Source: Zygnema cylindricum (taxonomy: Eukaryota > Streptophyta > Zygnematophyceae > Zygnematales > Zygnemataceae). Taken from it: 13,041 nt of DNA. The first letter of the stretch is position 1. Every line of letters begins with the position of its first letter. Shown one piece after another: positions 1-7,073 of this stretch. Location of the stretch: contig JBBHKE010002489.1 in assembly GCA_037447655.1 (NCBI GenBank), positions 1 to 13,041 on the forward strand, in the 5' to 3' direction. The notes under the pieces were generated by a model. It worked only from the letters and a program-made list of their open reading frames with translations, was not told the origin of the DNA and ran no database searches. The position numbers and the translations under genes were made by a program.

Positions 1-42
1 AAATTAGAGTAAAATTCCTCTTTGAAAAAGTTCTATCACATA

Positions 43-109
43 AATTAGAGTAAATGACTCTAATTATTTTTTTCTCTTTTTTTACTCTAATTTTTTCATT
101 ACTCTAATT
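43..109. repeat. Upstream AATTAGAGT / ACTCTAATT inverted-repeat cluster
   Basis: AATTAGAGT at 43-51 and ACTCTAATT at 57-65 form a perfect 9-bp stem with a 5-base loop. The ACTCTAATT arm recurs at 84-92 and 101-109, and a further AATTAGAGT lies at 2-10. The cluster sits about 100 bp upstream of the TATA box of the gene at 508. It may be a regulatory repeat or a transposon remnant; no known motif was recognised. Confidence 0.6.
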
Positions 110-191
110 ACGATGCGCGGTGTACTTGTAGCAACACTTCCATTTTCAACAAAGTCCGCAAAAAATTTCCGAGCGTCAAAAGAGTAAAAAG

Positions 192-199
192 TATAAATA
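192..199 (+). promoter_or_regulatory. Candidate TATA box
   Basis: TATAAATA lies about 315 bp upstream of the chosen ATG at 508. It is followed by a pyrimidine-rich leader beginning near 249. Plant TATA boxes usually lie about 30 bp upstream of the start of transcription, which would put that start near 222-232 and give a CT-rich 5' UTR of about 280 nt. The match is good but short, and the flanks are AT-rich, so chance is possible. Confidence 0.5.
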
Positions 200-248
200 A
201 AATTGAAGGCGAAAAATCCTGACTATCATTAGGGTCCACGATTAGTGC

Positions 249-507
249 ACTCCCTCTCACTCTCTCTCTCCCTCTCCCTCTCCCTCTCTCTTTTCCCGCC
301 TGCGTACGACACAGCAAGTTTTCTCCCTTTGGTACCTTCATTTTTTCCGATCTTCCCCTCTCTTCTTTTCTTCCATCGCCCCATCTTCTCTCTCCTCCTC
401 CCTCGTTGTCTCCTCTCTCCTCTCTCTTCTTCTCTCCTCTGTCCCTCTCTTCCTCTCTTCTCCTCTCTCTCCCTCTCTCCTCTTTCCTCTCTCTCTCTCT
501 CTCCACA
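249..507 (+). repeat. CT-rich 5' leader tract
   Basis: Almost pure pyrimidine (CTCTCT, CTCCCT, TTCCTC units) leads directly into the start codon at 508 and continues in character into exon 1. Pyrimidine patches are common near plant transcription starts. The open frames crossing this tract are low-complexity Ser/Leu/Pro (sense) or Arg/Glu (antisense) and are not taken as genes. Confidence 0.7.
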
Positions 508-760
508 ATGCATCGTCACGTTTCTCGTTCCCTCCTTCGAGCCTCTCTTCTCTCTCGTCTCTCCCCTCTTCCTCTTCCCTCTCTGTCTCACTCCGTTTCT
601 GAATTCTCTCTCTCTTCTCCCTCCGGTTTCACATCTTCGTCTCCCTCCTCCTCCCTCTCTTCTCCCTCCTTAATCTCTCCCCCTTCCTCCCTCTCTTTTT
701 CCTCCCGCCACGTGGCAAGCTTTGCTGACTCAGGAGCTCCACGTGTTGGTCTTCCCTCCG
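508..760 (+). CDS. Exon 1 of the RRM-like gene (presequence)
   Basis: This 253-nt exon encodes residues 1-84 plus the first base of codon 85. The donor at 761 is GTCAGT after CTCCG, weaker than the GTAAGT/GTGAGT of the later introns; without splicing the frame runs only to a stop near 819, in telomere-like repeats. The ATG at 508 is preferred over an in-frame ATG at 406 because the extra residues would be pure Ser/Leu from the CT tract, while 508 places a basic presequence at the N-terminus. The last 20 codons (RHVASFADSGAPRVGLPS) have normal composition. Confidence 0.7.
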
Positions 761-2857
761 GTCAGTATTTTAGGGTTTTAGGGTTTTCAGGTTTAGGTTT
801 TCGTATTTTAAAGGTTTAATCTTTTAGGTTTTAGGGTTTTGCGTTCATAGGAGTTAGTGTTTTCGGATTTGGGTTTTAGGGTTTTCGGTTTTAGGGTTTC
901 TGGTTTTAGGGTTTAGAGTTTTTGGGAAATTGGATTCCGGGTCTAGTATTTTGGTACTTTGTGAAGGTTTCTTTGGTGTTTTTAAGTTTTTTTTGAACGA
1001 ATGTTGAGATTTTATTTGGTACAACTTAATTTTTGGTGCTATTTTTTATTTTTAGCACCAATTGTATTTTTAGTACGAAGTGTTTGTTAGTACTACCTGT
1101 ATTTTTTAGAGTTTTTACATACGAATAGTGTGAATTATACTCACAGTCCTTGTTCAGTACGCACTGTATTTCTAGTACAAACTCTATTTTCTGGGCAATG
1201 GAATAAGTTCGTACTAAAAGAATTCCCAATATCTAAGATGTGATTGAAGAAAATGGGCATAAAGAAAAAACACCCTCCAAATCCTCCCTAATTCTGAAAT
1301 GGGATTTTTTTGGGTTTACAAAATGCGTTTGAAATGTCATTAAGAATTTAACATTCAAATAAAAAATTCAACCCTAAAAAACCCTGAAATGCGGTTTTTT
1401 AGGGTTTTCAAAATGCGTTTTTCCCAGTTTGAAATGTACTTTTAAGGTTTTTGAAATGCCATTTAGAATTCATTAAAATATAAAATTGTAATAGACATTT
1501 TCAAAATATAGAAGGGAAAAGTTGAAATTGAAATTATTTTTTTCAAAGTACAGAAAGAAAAGTTTGTCCATTTGTTGTAATCCTTTTTTTTAATCTAGTT
1601 TGTCCATTTGTTGTAATTCCTATTTTTAATCTTCTTTCCCTCTTCCTTTCCAAAAAAGGAAAGCCTCAGGAATATATTCCATTTTAATCATCTCATTCCT
1701 CTACTCCCACGCCTCTCTCTTCTCTCCCTCTCCTCTCCCTCTCCTCCTCTCCCTCTCCTTCCTCTTCTCTCCTTCTCCTCCCTCATCCCTCTCCTCCCTC
1801 TCATTCTCCTCCATCTCCTCCCTCTCGTCCTTCTCCTCCCTCTCCTCTCCCTCCTCCCTCTCCTCCTCTCTCTCCTCCCTCTCCTTCCACTTCCTCTCCT
1901 CCCTCTCCTCCCTCTCCCCTTTTTTTTTGGGATCCGGCCAGAATATCTCGGCAAAAAAGTTTTCAAAGTTTTTAATCTGCCCTAGCTTATCCTCAAACCT
2001 CTCCTCTCTTCCCTGTCCACTTTCACACTCCTCTTCCTTTTTTTTGGGGGGGGGATCCGGGCAGAATATATTGGCAAGAAAGTTTGCAAAGTTTTTAATC
2101 TGCCCAAGCTTATTCTGAAAGAGGAAGTTGTCGAGTTTTTTGACGGTTGCGATGTAAAACCGGAAAATATTTCCTCCGTTATCGACGAACGTTTACGATT
2201 TCAACATTGGTAAACAAAAAAGCTTTTACATTACTTGCCTTTACTTTGTCTTTTTTTTTTTCTGTTTTTCATTTTGCCATTTTAAAAACGAAACGTTTTT
2301 TTGTTTTTTTTTGCGACTTCAAACGAAAACATTTTGGCCTCTATTTTTTTTAATTTTTGCAAGTCAAATATGAAAATGTTTCTTTAGATTACGAATGTGT
2401 TGGGATTTCAACGTTGGTAAACAAAAACAAAAATGTGAAAAGATGAAAAAATAATTAATAAAGAAAAAAAATTAGATAAATTACTCAAAGAAAGTTTCGC
2501 CCACATTTTTATTTTATTTTTTGGGAAACAGATGCTATTTCTTATTTTTTAGTCTTCTGTTGTTTCTTGTTCGTATTTGAAGTTTGTTTGGAAAAGTTTC
2601 GAAAAATGTTATATGCTATTTTGTAAAAAAACTGCGTTTTCACCGTTATACTCGTTTATTTCTTTGTGTGATCTATTAACAAATTGTTCTTTTTCTTTTC
2701 TCTCTTTTTTTTTTTTTTTTTCTTTGTTCGTTTCCTCTATTTTCTTCTCTCCTTTGTCTTTCTTTTTTCTTTTTTTCTTCTTTCTCTCCTCTGTTTTTTC
2801 TCCCTTTATTACCCCTTTTCTCTCCCTCTTCTCTCTTTTCCGCCCCCCCTCCCTCGT

Positions 2858-2940
<83 letters not shown>

Positions 2941-5871
2941 TTCCCCCCCTTTCCCTCTCTTTGTAGGAGAGTTGTTTTTCCCTCGGAGGAATCCTATGAG
3001 AGAGCGTTGGTTTATTTGGGAAACCGAAAAAAATTGGGATTAAGAGTCCCAAAAATGGAGCTGGTCAGTCTCTCTTCCTCTCTCCTTCTCTCTCTCCCTC
3101 TCTCCCTCCTCTCTTTCTCTCCTGCTCTGTCACTAAAATTTTAAGGTTCCCAGCTCCTTTTGTCCAGAGAATTGGGTTTGAGTTTTCAAAATGGATCTCG
3201 TCAGTCTCTCTCCGCGTCTCCTTCTCTCTCTCCCTCTCACTTCCCTCTCGTCGATAATTGTTACTGCGATTCCCAAAAATGGACCTAGTAAGTCTGTCTC
3301 TCCCTCGCCCTTTCTCTCTCTCCCCTTCTCCCTTTCTCTCTGCCTCCCCCTCTCCCACTTCCTCTCAAAAATTTGTGTCCCGAAAATGGACCTGCTCAGT
3401 CTCTCTCCCTCTCCCCCTCCCCCTCCTCCTTCCCCTCAAGGCACCTAGATGCCTTCCCACCTGCACGCATTGCAGACAACCTGCTGACGTGGCATTTCAA
3501 ATTGCCATTTGCTGACATGTCACTTGCTGACGTGGAATTTGCTAACGTGTCAGACTGCTGACGTGGCACTGTTGATACTCTGGTCACTATCGTGGCAAAA
3601 TGGCGACATGGAAGAACTCTTAAAAATTCTATAGTTGTAGCATATCATCTCTAAGGAAATGATTTATTTCTCTATCGTCAGCATATCATTTGTAAGGAAA
3701 TGATATGCTGATGTGGCAATACGATGGTCGTGTCAATATGCGGGTGTGGCAACACGCACATGTGTCATTTTGCTGACTTGGCACTTTGCTGACGTGGCAT
3801 TTTGTTGACACTTTGCTGATGTGGCATTTTGCTGACATGGCAAAATGACGATGTGGCTGAGAAACTCCCGAAACTCCTTTTAAAAATATAAAAAGGTTAT
3901 GCTGACGTGCGAGTTTGCCCATGTACAATATGATGACACGGAAATATTGCCATTATGCTGATGTGGCAGTTTGCTGACGTGGCATGCAGGTGGCCACAGA
4001 GGATTTGATAGCGGAGACGGATCCACGACATCCAAACAGAGTGGCGGATGGGTTTAGAGGGAGATCAGTGAGTGGTCTCTCAGTTTCTCTCTCTCTCACT
4101 CTCTCTCGTCTCTCTCTCCTCCCCCTCTCTCCCTTAGTCCCTCCCTTCCCCGTCCCCCGTTCTCCCCCCCCCCCCCTCCCTTCTTCCCTCCCTCCTTCCC
4201 TCCCTCCTGTCCTCTTTTTTTCCTTCTTTCAATCGTTTTTCATTTTTCTTGGTTTGTTTGTTTGTTTTAAATAGATGATTTGCTTTAGCAAACTTTTTTT
4301 TTGTTTATTTATTTATTTGTTTGTTTATTTGTTTGTTTTTTGTGTTATTCTTGTTTGTTATACTTGTTTGTTTGTTATTCTTGTTTGGTTATTTGTTTGT
4401 TTGTTTATTTGTTGTTTGTTCGTTTGTTATTCTTGTTTGGTTATTTGTTTGTTTGTTTGTTTGTTATTCTTGTTTGGACAGCTGGTAATGTTGGGAGGTC
4501 CTGAAGATATTGCAACCGATGTTATCGAAAAGTTTTTTGAAGGATTCCATCTTGCCCCCAACGCTATAAGACACGTAAAAGTGTAAGTTTTTTGTTATTT
4601 TTTACCATGAAAGAATCTCTTTTGTGGGTTACTGTTATGTGGTGTTACTGGCATCATTTGGTGCCATCTATTGTCATTTGTTGTCATTTAGGTTTTATAA
4701 GAGTTTTTTGTGTTATTTTGTCTCCTTTAGTTTTATTTAGTGTTGTTTAGAGTTGTACAGCGTCATTTAGTGTCCGTTGGTGTTTATTAGGCTTATCTAG
4801 TGTTTTTAGTGTCATTTCTGGTTCTTTAGTGGTGTTTATTGTTTATTTAGTGTTATTTAAGTGTTATATAGTTTTGTGGAAATTTGAAAATTGGGAAATT
4901 AAGAAGTTCAAAATTGAGAGATTGGAAAATCTAAGAAATTTGAAAATCGGGAAAGTAAGAAATTGAGAACTAGTGGAATTAAGAAATCTAAAAATTTAGA
5001 AATCAGAAAATTGGGAAATCGGGAAATTTAGGAATCAGGAAATTGAAAAATCGGGAAATTTAAAAATTGAGAAATTGAGAAATTGGAAAATTGAGAATTG
5101 AAAAATTGAAAAATTGAAAAATTGGGAAATCAGGAAATTGAGAAATTGGAAAATTTGTGATCAGGAAATTTAGAGATTGATAAATTGAGAAATCTGGAAA
5201 TTGGGAAATCAGGAAATTGAGAATTTTTGAAATCAATAAATCTGGAAATTGAGAAATTGGGAAATCAGGAAATTGAGATTTCAGAAATCAGGAAATTGAG
5301 AAATCGAGAAATTGAGTTATCAGGAAACTGAGAAATTGAGAGTACGGGAAATTGAGAAATCGAGAAAATGAGAAGTTGAGTGATCGGGAAATTGAAAAAT
5401 CGGGAGATCAGGAAATTGAGAAACTGGGAAATTAAGAAATTGTGAAATTGAGATGTTGGGAAATTGAGAAATTTGAGAAATTTGGAAATTGAGAAATTGA
5501 AAAATTGAAAAACTGAGAATTCGGGAAATCAGAAAATCAGGAATTTGAGAAACCGGGAATCTGGGAAATTAGGAAATCAGGAAATTGGAAAATTGGGAAA
5601 TGGGGAATCCGGGAAAGGGAAATTGAGAAATTGGGAAATTGGGAAATTGAGAAATTGGGAATTGGGAAATTGGGGTATTTTCAGATTTCACGAGGCTGTT
5701 CGAACTCCTCTCCGAATGCGGTTAGCGGGAGAGAGAAGACAAACCGTTGATTTATTCGAGCGTCGAACTCTTATCAAATTCCAGTCTCCGAGTGAATGCT
5801 TTCGAGCGTATCGAGAACTACATCGAGAGTTTTTGGGCGACCGTCCCATTGAATTAAGAATTTTGCAGTAA
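508..5871 (+). CDS. Mitochondrion-targeted RRM-like protein, 4 exons, 202 aa
   Basis: Join 508-760, 4000-4067, 4482-4582, 5685-5871: 609 nt, phases 1/0/2, ending in TAA. The chosen ATG opens an Arg-rich, acid-free N-terminus (MHRHVSRSLLRASLLSRL) typical of a mitochondrial presequence; a Ser/Pro/Leu-rich spacer runs to about residue 66. Residues 85-107 form a charged linker containing ETDPRHPNR. Residues 108-202 fit a degenerate RRM: beta1 LVMLGG (108-113, RNP2-like), a helix from about 115 to 127, beta2 IRHVKV (136-141), a basic loop (147-168), beta3 TLIKFQ (169-174) in place of a proper RNP1, an aromatic-bearing helix (177-190), and beta4 PIELRIL (195-201). The RNP1 aromatics are largely missing, so RNA binding is inferred; a ferredoxin-like fold with another role is the alternative. 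The clean phases and non-repetitive codons make the gene itself fairly secure; the function is less so. I recognise no specific named orthologue. Confidence 0.75.
766..935 (+). repeat. Degenerate telomere-like TTTTAGGG / TTTAGGG motifs
   Basis: TTTTAGGG or TTTAGGG recurs about eight times, interrupted by TTTTCGG, TTTCAGG and TTTGGG variants, beginning 5 bp after the exon 1 donor. The plant telomere repeat is TTTAGGG, and its reverse complement AAACCCTA is the plant telo-box found near the 5' ends of many growth-related genes. The array is too interrupted to be a chromosome end. Confidence 0.75.
1033..1230. repeat. Degenerate AGTAC / TGTATTTTT repeats with hairpin
   Basis: TTGGTGCT (1033-1040) and AGCACCAA (1054-1061) form an 8-bp stem around a T-rich loop. 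Downstream, units resembling TTTTAGTACRAACTGTATTT recur about five times to 1220. The 67-codon reverse-strand frame here is a by-product of the repeat. Origin unknown. Confidence 0.5.
1296..1470. repeat. ~90-bp tandem duplication with telo-box hairpin
   Basis: A unit starting GAAATG, then a T/G run with GGGTTT, then AAAATGCGTTT and GAAATG, occurs at 1296 and again at 1386. Within it, AACCCTAAAAAACC (1370-1383) and GGTTTTTTAGGGTT (1393-1406) are perfect 14-bp complements around a 9-base loop. This stem carries telomere-like sequence on both strands. Confidence 0.7.
1690..1928. repeat. CTCCCTCTCCT pyrimidine tract
   Basis: About 230 bp of nearly pure CT built from CTCCTCCCT-type units, ending in a T run at 1920-1928. 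The antisense frame here is Arg/Gly/Glu low complexity and is not a gene. The complementary strand is rich in GGAGGG and could form triplex or quadruplex structures. Confidence 0.8.
1929..2116. repeat. 65-bp direct repeat pair, period 123
   Basis: Copies at 1929-1993 and 2052-2116 differ at about 7 of 65 positions. Both start GGGATCCGG after a T/G run (a 9-G run at 2046-2054 before the second) and contain CAAAGTTTTTAATCTGCCC and AGCTTAT. This is a segmental duplication of a non-repetitive unit together with its CT tract. No coding potential was recognised. Confidence 0.8.
2197..2427. repeat. 24-bp direct repeats 207 bp apart
   Basis: GATTTCAACATTGGTAAACA followed by A's occurs at 2197-2220 and, with one mismatch, at 2404-2427. 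The DNA between is T-rich with no recognisable gene. It may be a further decayed duplication. Confidence 0.6.
2859..2934. repeat. (CT)38 dinucleotide microsatellite
   Basis: Seventy-six bases of uninterrupted CT, broken by an A at 2935. It is the longest perfect dinucleotide run in the window. Its perfection suggests recent expansion, and it is likely to vary in length between individuals. Confidence 0.97.
3045..3415 (+). repeat. Four copies of an ATGGAYCTGGTCAGTCTCTC unit
   Basis: CCAAAAATGGACCT-like cores with ATG at 3055, 3191, 3279 and 3386 are each followed by GTCAGTCTCTC and a CT tract of varying length; spacing is 136, 88 and 107 bp. In one frame each reads MDLVSLS or a close variant. 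The frames are not continuous and the tails are low complexity, so I call this a CT-spaced repeat rather than a gene. Confidence 0.65.
3482..3984. repeat. TGCTGACGTGGCA dispersed array
   Basis: Exact TGCTGACGTGGCA occurs at 3482, 3556, 3787 and 3972, with many variants between (TGCTGATGTGGCA, TGCTGACATGGCA, TGCTGACTTGGCA). The core TGACGTGG matches the hybrid G-box/C-box recognised by plant bZIP factors, and CTGAC matches the branch-point consensus. The array ends directly at the acceptor of exon 2. GCCACGTCAGCA-type repeats are known to be scattered in plant genomes, so a transposon origin is possible. Confidence 0.8.
3676..3713. repeat. 16-bp hairpin within the TGACGTGG array
   Basis: CGTCAGCATATCATTT (3676-3691) and AAATGATATGCTGATG (3698-3713) pair with one mismatch around a 6-base GTAAGG loop. 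A second, degenerate copy of the centre (CATATCATCTCTAAGGAAATGAT) lies about 45 bp upstream near 3642. The hairpin links two repeat units in inverted orientation. Confidence 0.75.
4000..4067 (+). CDS. Exon 2 of the RRM-like gene
   Basis: This 68-nt exon encodes residues 85-107 (EDLIAETDPRHPNRVADGF...). The acceptor is CCACAG ending at 3999, chosen over GCATGCAG ending at 3989 because only 3999 restores the frame left by exon 1 (G|AG = Glu). The donor is TCA|GTGAGT at 4068. If an unseen exon lies in the 3.2-kb first intron, the 3989 acceptor could be the one used. A CTGAC branch-point candidate lies at 3974-3978. Confidence 0.7.
4068..4481 (+). other. Intron 2 (414 bp): CT/C tract and TTTG array
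   Basis: Donor GTGAGT, then a CT/C-rich tract including a 13-C run (4164-4176), then a TTTG/TTTA tetranucleotide array from about 4250. A larger unit, GTTATTCTTGTTTGG, occurs near 4373, 4427 and 4463. The third copy ends in ACAG and forms the exon 3 acceptor. Confidence 0.75.
4482..4582 (+). CDS. Exon 3 of the RRM-like gene
   Basis: This 101-nt exon encodes residues 108-140 and two bases of codon 141. The acceptor is TTGGACAG at the end of a T/G-rich array; the donor is a strong GT|GTAAGT at 4583. It carries the first beta-strand (LVMLGG), an amphipathic helix and the second strand (HVKV) of the RRM-like domain. Composition differs sharply from the surrounding repeats, which is the main evidence that this is a real exon. 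Confidence 0.8.
4583..5684 (+). other. Intron 3 (1102 bp): two minisatellite arrays
   Basis: After the donor GTAAGT, 4610-4870 is a degenerate TTTAGTGTT array. From about 4875 to 5675 the sequence is a very degenerate GAAATTGA/GAAATCAG array with roughly an 8-bp period and over 80 units, running to within about 10 bp of the acceptor. The frame beginning at 5545 is this repeat read into exon 4, not a separate start. Confidence 0.8.
5685..5871 (+). CDS. Exon 4 and stop of the RRM-like gene
   Basis: This 187-nt terminal exon has acceptor TATTTTCAG at 5684. The A at 5685 completes a Val codon begun in exon 3, so exons 3 and 4 read through as HVKV-FHEAVRTPL. It encodes the basic loop, beta3, the second helix (SPSECFRAYREL) and beta4. 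The last codons TTG CAG TAA are the first unit of a 15-bp array that continues as the 3' UTR, so the present C-terminus may have been shaped by repeat expansion. Confidence 0.8.
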
Positions 5872-6151
5872 TTTTTTTACAGTAATTTGTTTTGCAGTAA
5901 GTTTTTTTGCAGTAATTTGTTTTGCAGTAATTTTTTCTGCAGTAAGGTTGGTTTGCAGAAACTTTTTTGCAGTAAAAGGTTTTGCAGAGAATAGCGTCGT
6001 AGGTGATTCGGTGCGTTTGAGAGAGAGGAAGAGAGGTAGGGCGAGAGAGGGAGGGAGGGGAAGAGAGGGAGGTGGGGAATTGGTGAAGTTACGAGTTTTG
6101 CAGTAAAATATTGCAGTAAAAGTCTTTGCAGTATTTTTTTTTTGCAATAAA
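5861..6151 (+). repeat. TTTTGCAGTAA array at the stop codon and in the 3' UTR
   Basis: GCAGTAA or close variants recur about every 15 bp from 5865 to about 5990 (nine units), then four more times between 6095 and 6150. The first unit supplies the last codons and the TAA stop. Every unit contains T-run plus CAG, resembling a 3' splice site, and TAA. Between the two blocks (5991-6094) lies a GA-rich stretch. Confidence 0.85.
6146..6151 (+). promoter_or_regulatory. Candidate polyadenylation signal AATAAA
   Basis: AATAAA in TTTGCAATAAATAG arises from the last, diverged unit of the GCAGTAA array, 275 bp after the stop codon. It is the first perfect AATAAA downstream of the gene. Plant poly(A) signals are loose, so the exact site is uncertain. 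Confidence 0.4.
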
Positions 6152-6172
6152 TAGTGTGGAAGATGTTGTGAT

Positions 6173-6460
6173 GTGAGAAGGCGAGATAGGGGCGGAAGAG
6201 AGGGAGAGACGGGGAAGAGAGTGAAGAGAGAGGGAGAGGAGGCGAGACAAAAGTGGGGACGTGAAGCATGTGAGAGATAGAAGAAAAGAAGAGGGATAAA
6301 AGAGGGAGGGAAGAATGAGGAAAGACAGATGAAAGGGAGAGAGAGAGTAAACGTGGAAGAAAGGAGTAAAGAACGAAGGTTGAAAGAGGGAATGGAAAGT
6401 GAAGAAAGAGAAAAGGGAGAGAACGAAGGAATGAGAGAGTGGGAAGGATGGGGATTACGA
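6173..6460. repeat. GA-rich purine tract
   Basis: GAGAGAG/GGGAGAG purine-rich DNA with GAAAGA variants. It gives a Lys/Glu/Arg low-complexity forward frame and a Ser/Leu reverse frame, neither gene-like. From 6461 to 6865 the sequence becomes AT-rich, with a short CT patch at 6710-6735, and no feature was recognised. Confidence 0.7.
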
Positions 6461-6865
6461 GACGGTTGTTTAGTAATCACATTTGTTTTTTTATTTTTTT
6501 CTACGTTTTCTTTTTTTCAATTGTGGGTGAAAAAGATTTGTGGATTGAGGCTCAATTTTCATTATGAATTGTTGTTTCTTTACTTAATAATATCAATTAA
6601 TTATATTTATCATTATAATTGTCTATTTTATCCTTTTTATTCTTGGAAGTATCTGTCAGCTTCTGCTCTAAACTTTCAAAGCTGCAAATTTCTCGATGCA
6701 AAATGTTTATCTCTCTCCCTGTCCCTCTCCCTGTCGCACTTCACTTCCACATTCACAATTACGTAAAAAATAGAATCTCATAGAGGCATAAAATTCGAAT
6801 TTCATATGGATGCTTAAAATAAACAGATTTAATGTGAAATGCATCCTCGGTATTGATATATGATG

Positions 6866-7073
6866 CAGGATAAATTAAAAAGCACGATGGTAAACCATCC
6901 GAGTCTGAGGGTACAAAAGGGGTGGCATGGCCGAAACTGAAAAACTACCAGCAGGGGAATAAAATAACAGCTCAACAAAAGCAGAAAGAAAACAAGGAAA
7001 ATAAATGCACCCAAATGCAAAATGAAAAGCACGGCAACTGACAAAACCAAAACTTCAACCCCAATCCCAACCC
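6866..7073 (-). repeat. Left arm of a ~210-bp inverted repeat (retroposon-tail-like)
   Basis: The reverse complement runs from GGGTTGGG to ATTTATCCTG and matches 8338-8550 with mismatches and small indels. Read on the minus strand it is T-rich, contains CACCCCTTTTGTACC, then the stem-loop GATGGTTTACCATC, then GTGCTTTTTAATTTATCCTG. Such a T-rich tail with a terminal hairpin is seen in plant LINE 3' ends. The open frame here (Phe/Leu-rich) is a by-product. Alternatively this is a terminal inverted repeat. Confidence 0.75.

Larger units (their letters stand above)
761..3999 (+). other. Intron 1 of the RRM-like gene (3239 bp)
   Basis: The intron runs from donor GTCAGT to acceptor CCACAG. It is assembled almost wholly from repeats, listed separately. 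Stretches with nothing more specific: 930-1030 and 1490-1690 (T-rich or mixed), 2120-2700 (AT-rich with T runs), 2700-2850 (T-to-CT transition). No conserved coding segment was seen inside it, but a very short internal exon cannot be excluded by eye. Confidence 0.6.

Noticed and set aside
245-673. Long Ser/Leu/Pro frames in CT tracts (here and at 2577-3043, 8557-9053, 10028-10601)
   Set aside because: All are microsatellite translations with several frames open at once and no domain; only 508-760 is kept, because it starts a basic presequence and splices in frame to unique exons.
766-935. Chromosome end
   Set aside because: The TTTAGGG-type motifs are interrupted and lie inside a gene, with ordinary sequence on both sides.
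1688-1966. Arg/Gly/Glu-rich frames on the opposite strand of CT tracts (also 108-591, 3065-3358, 9943-10374)
   Set aside because: Mirror products of the purine strand; composition follows the repeat exactly and no unique segment is present.
3482-3984. CRISPR-like array from regularly recurring TGCTGACGTGGCA
   Set aside because: Repeats are short and degenerate, spacing is irregular, and the context is a plant-type intron.
3984-4274. ATG at 3984 as the start of a separate gene
   Set aside because: It lies in the last TGCTGACGTGGCA repeat just before the exon 2 acceptor, and its downstream frame runs into intron 2 CT repeats.
4275-4586. Phe/Val/Leu/Cys-rich frame as a membrane protein
   Set aside because: Its first two thirds are TTTG/TTTA tetranucleotide repeats; only the last 33 codons are real and belong to exon 3.
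6829-7050. Hydrophobic frames in the inverted-repeat arms (also 8336-8560) as paired membrane proteins
   Set aside because: They come from the T-rich strand of a repeat, the two copies differ in their ends, and neither has gene context.
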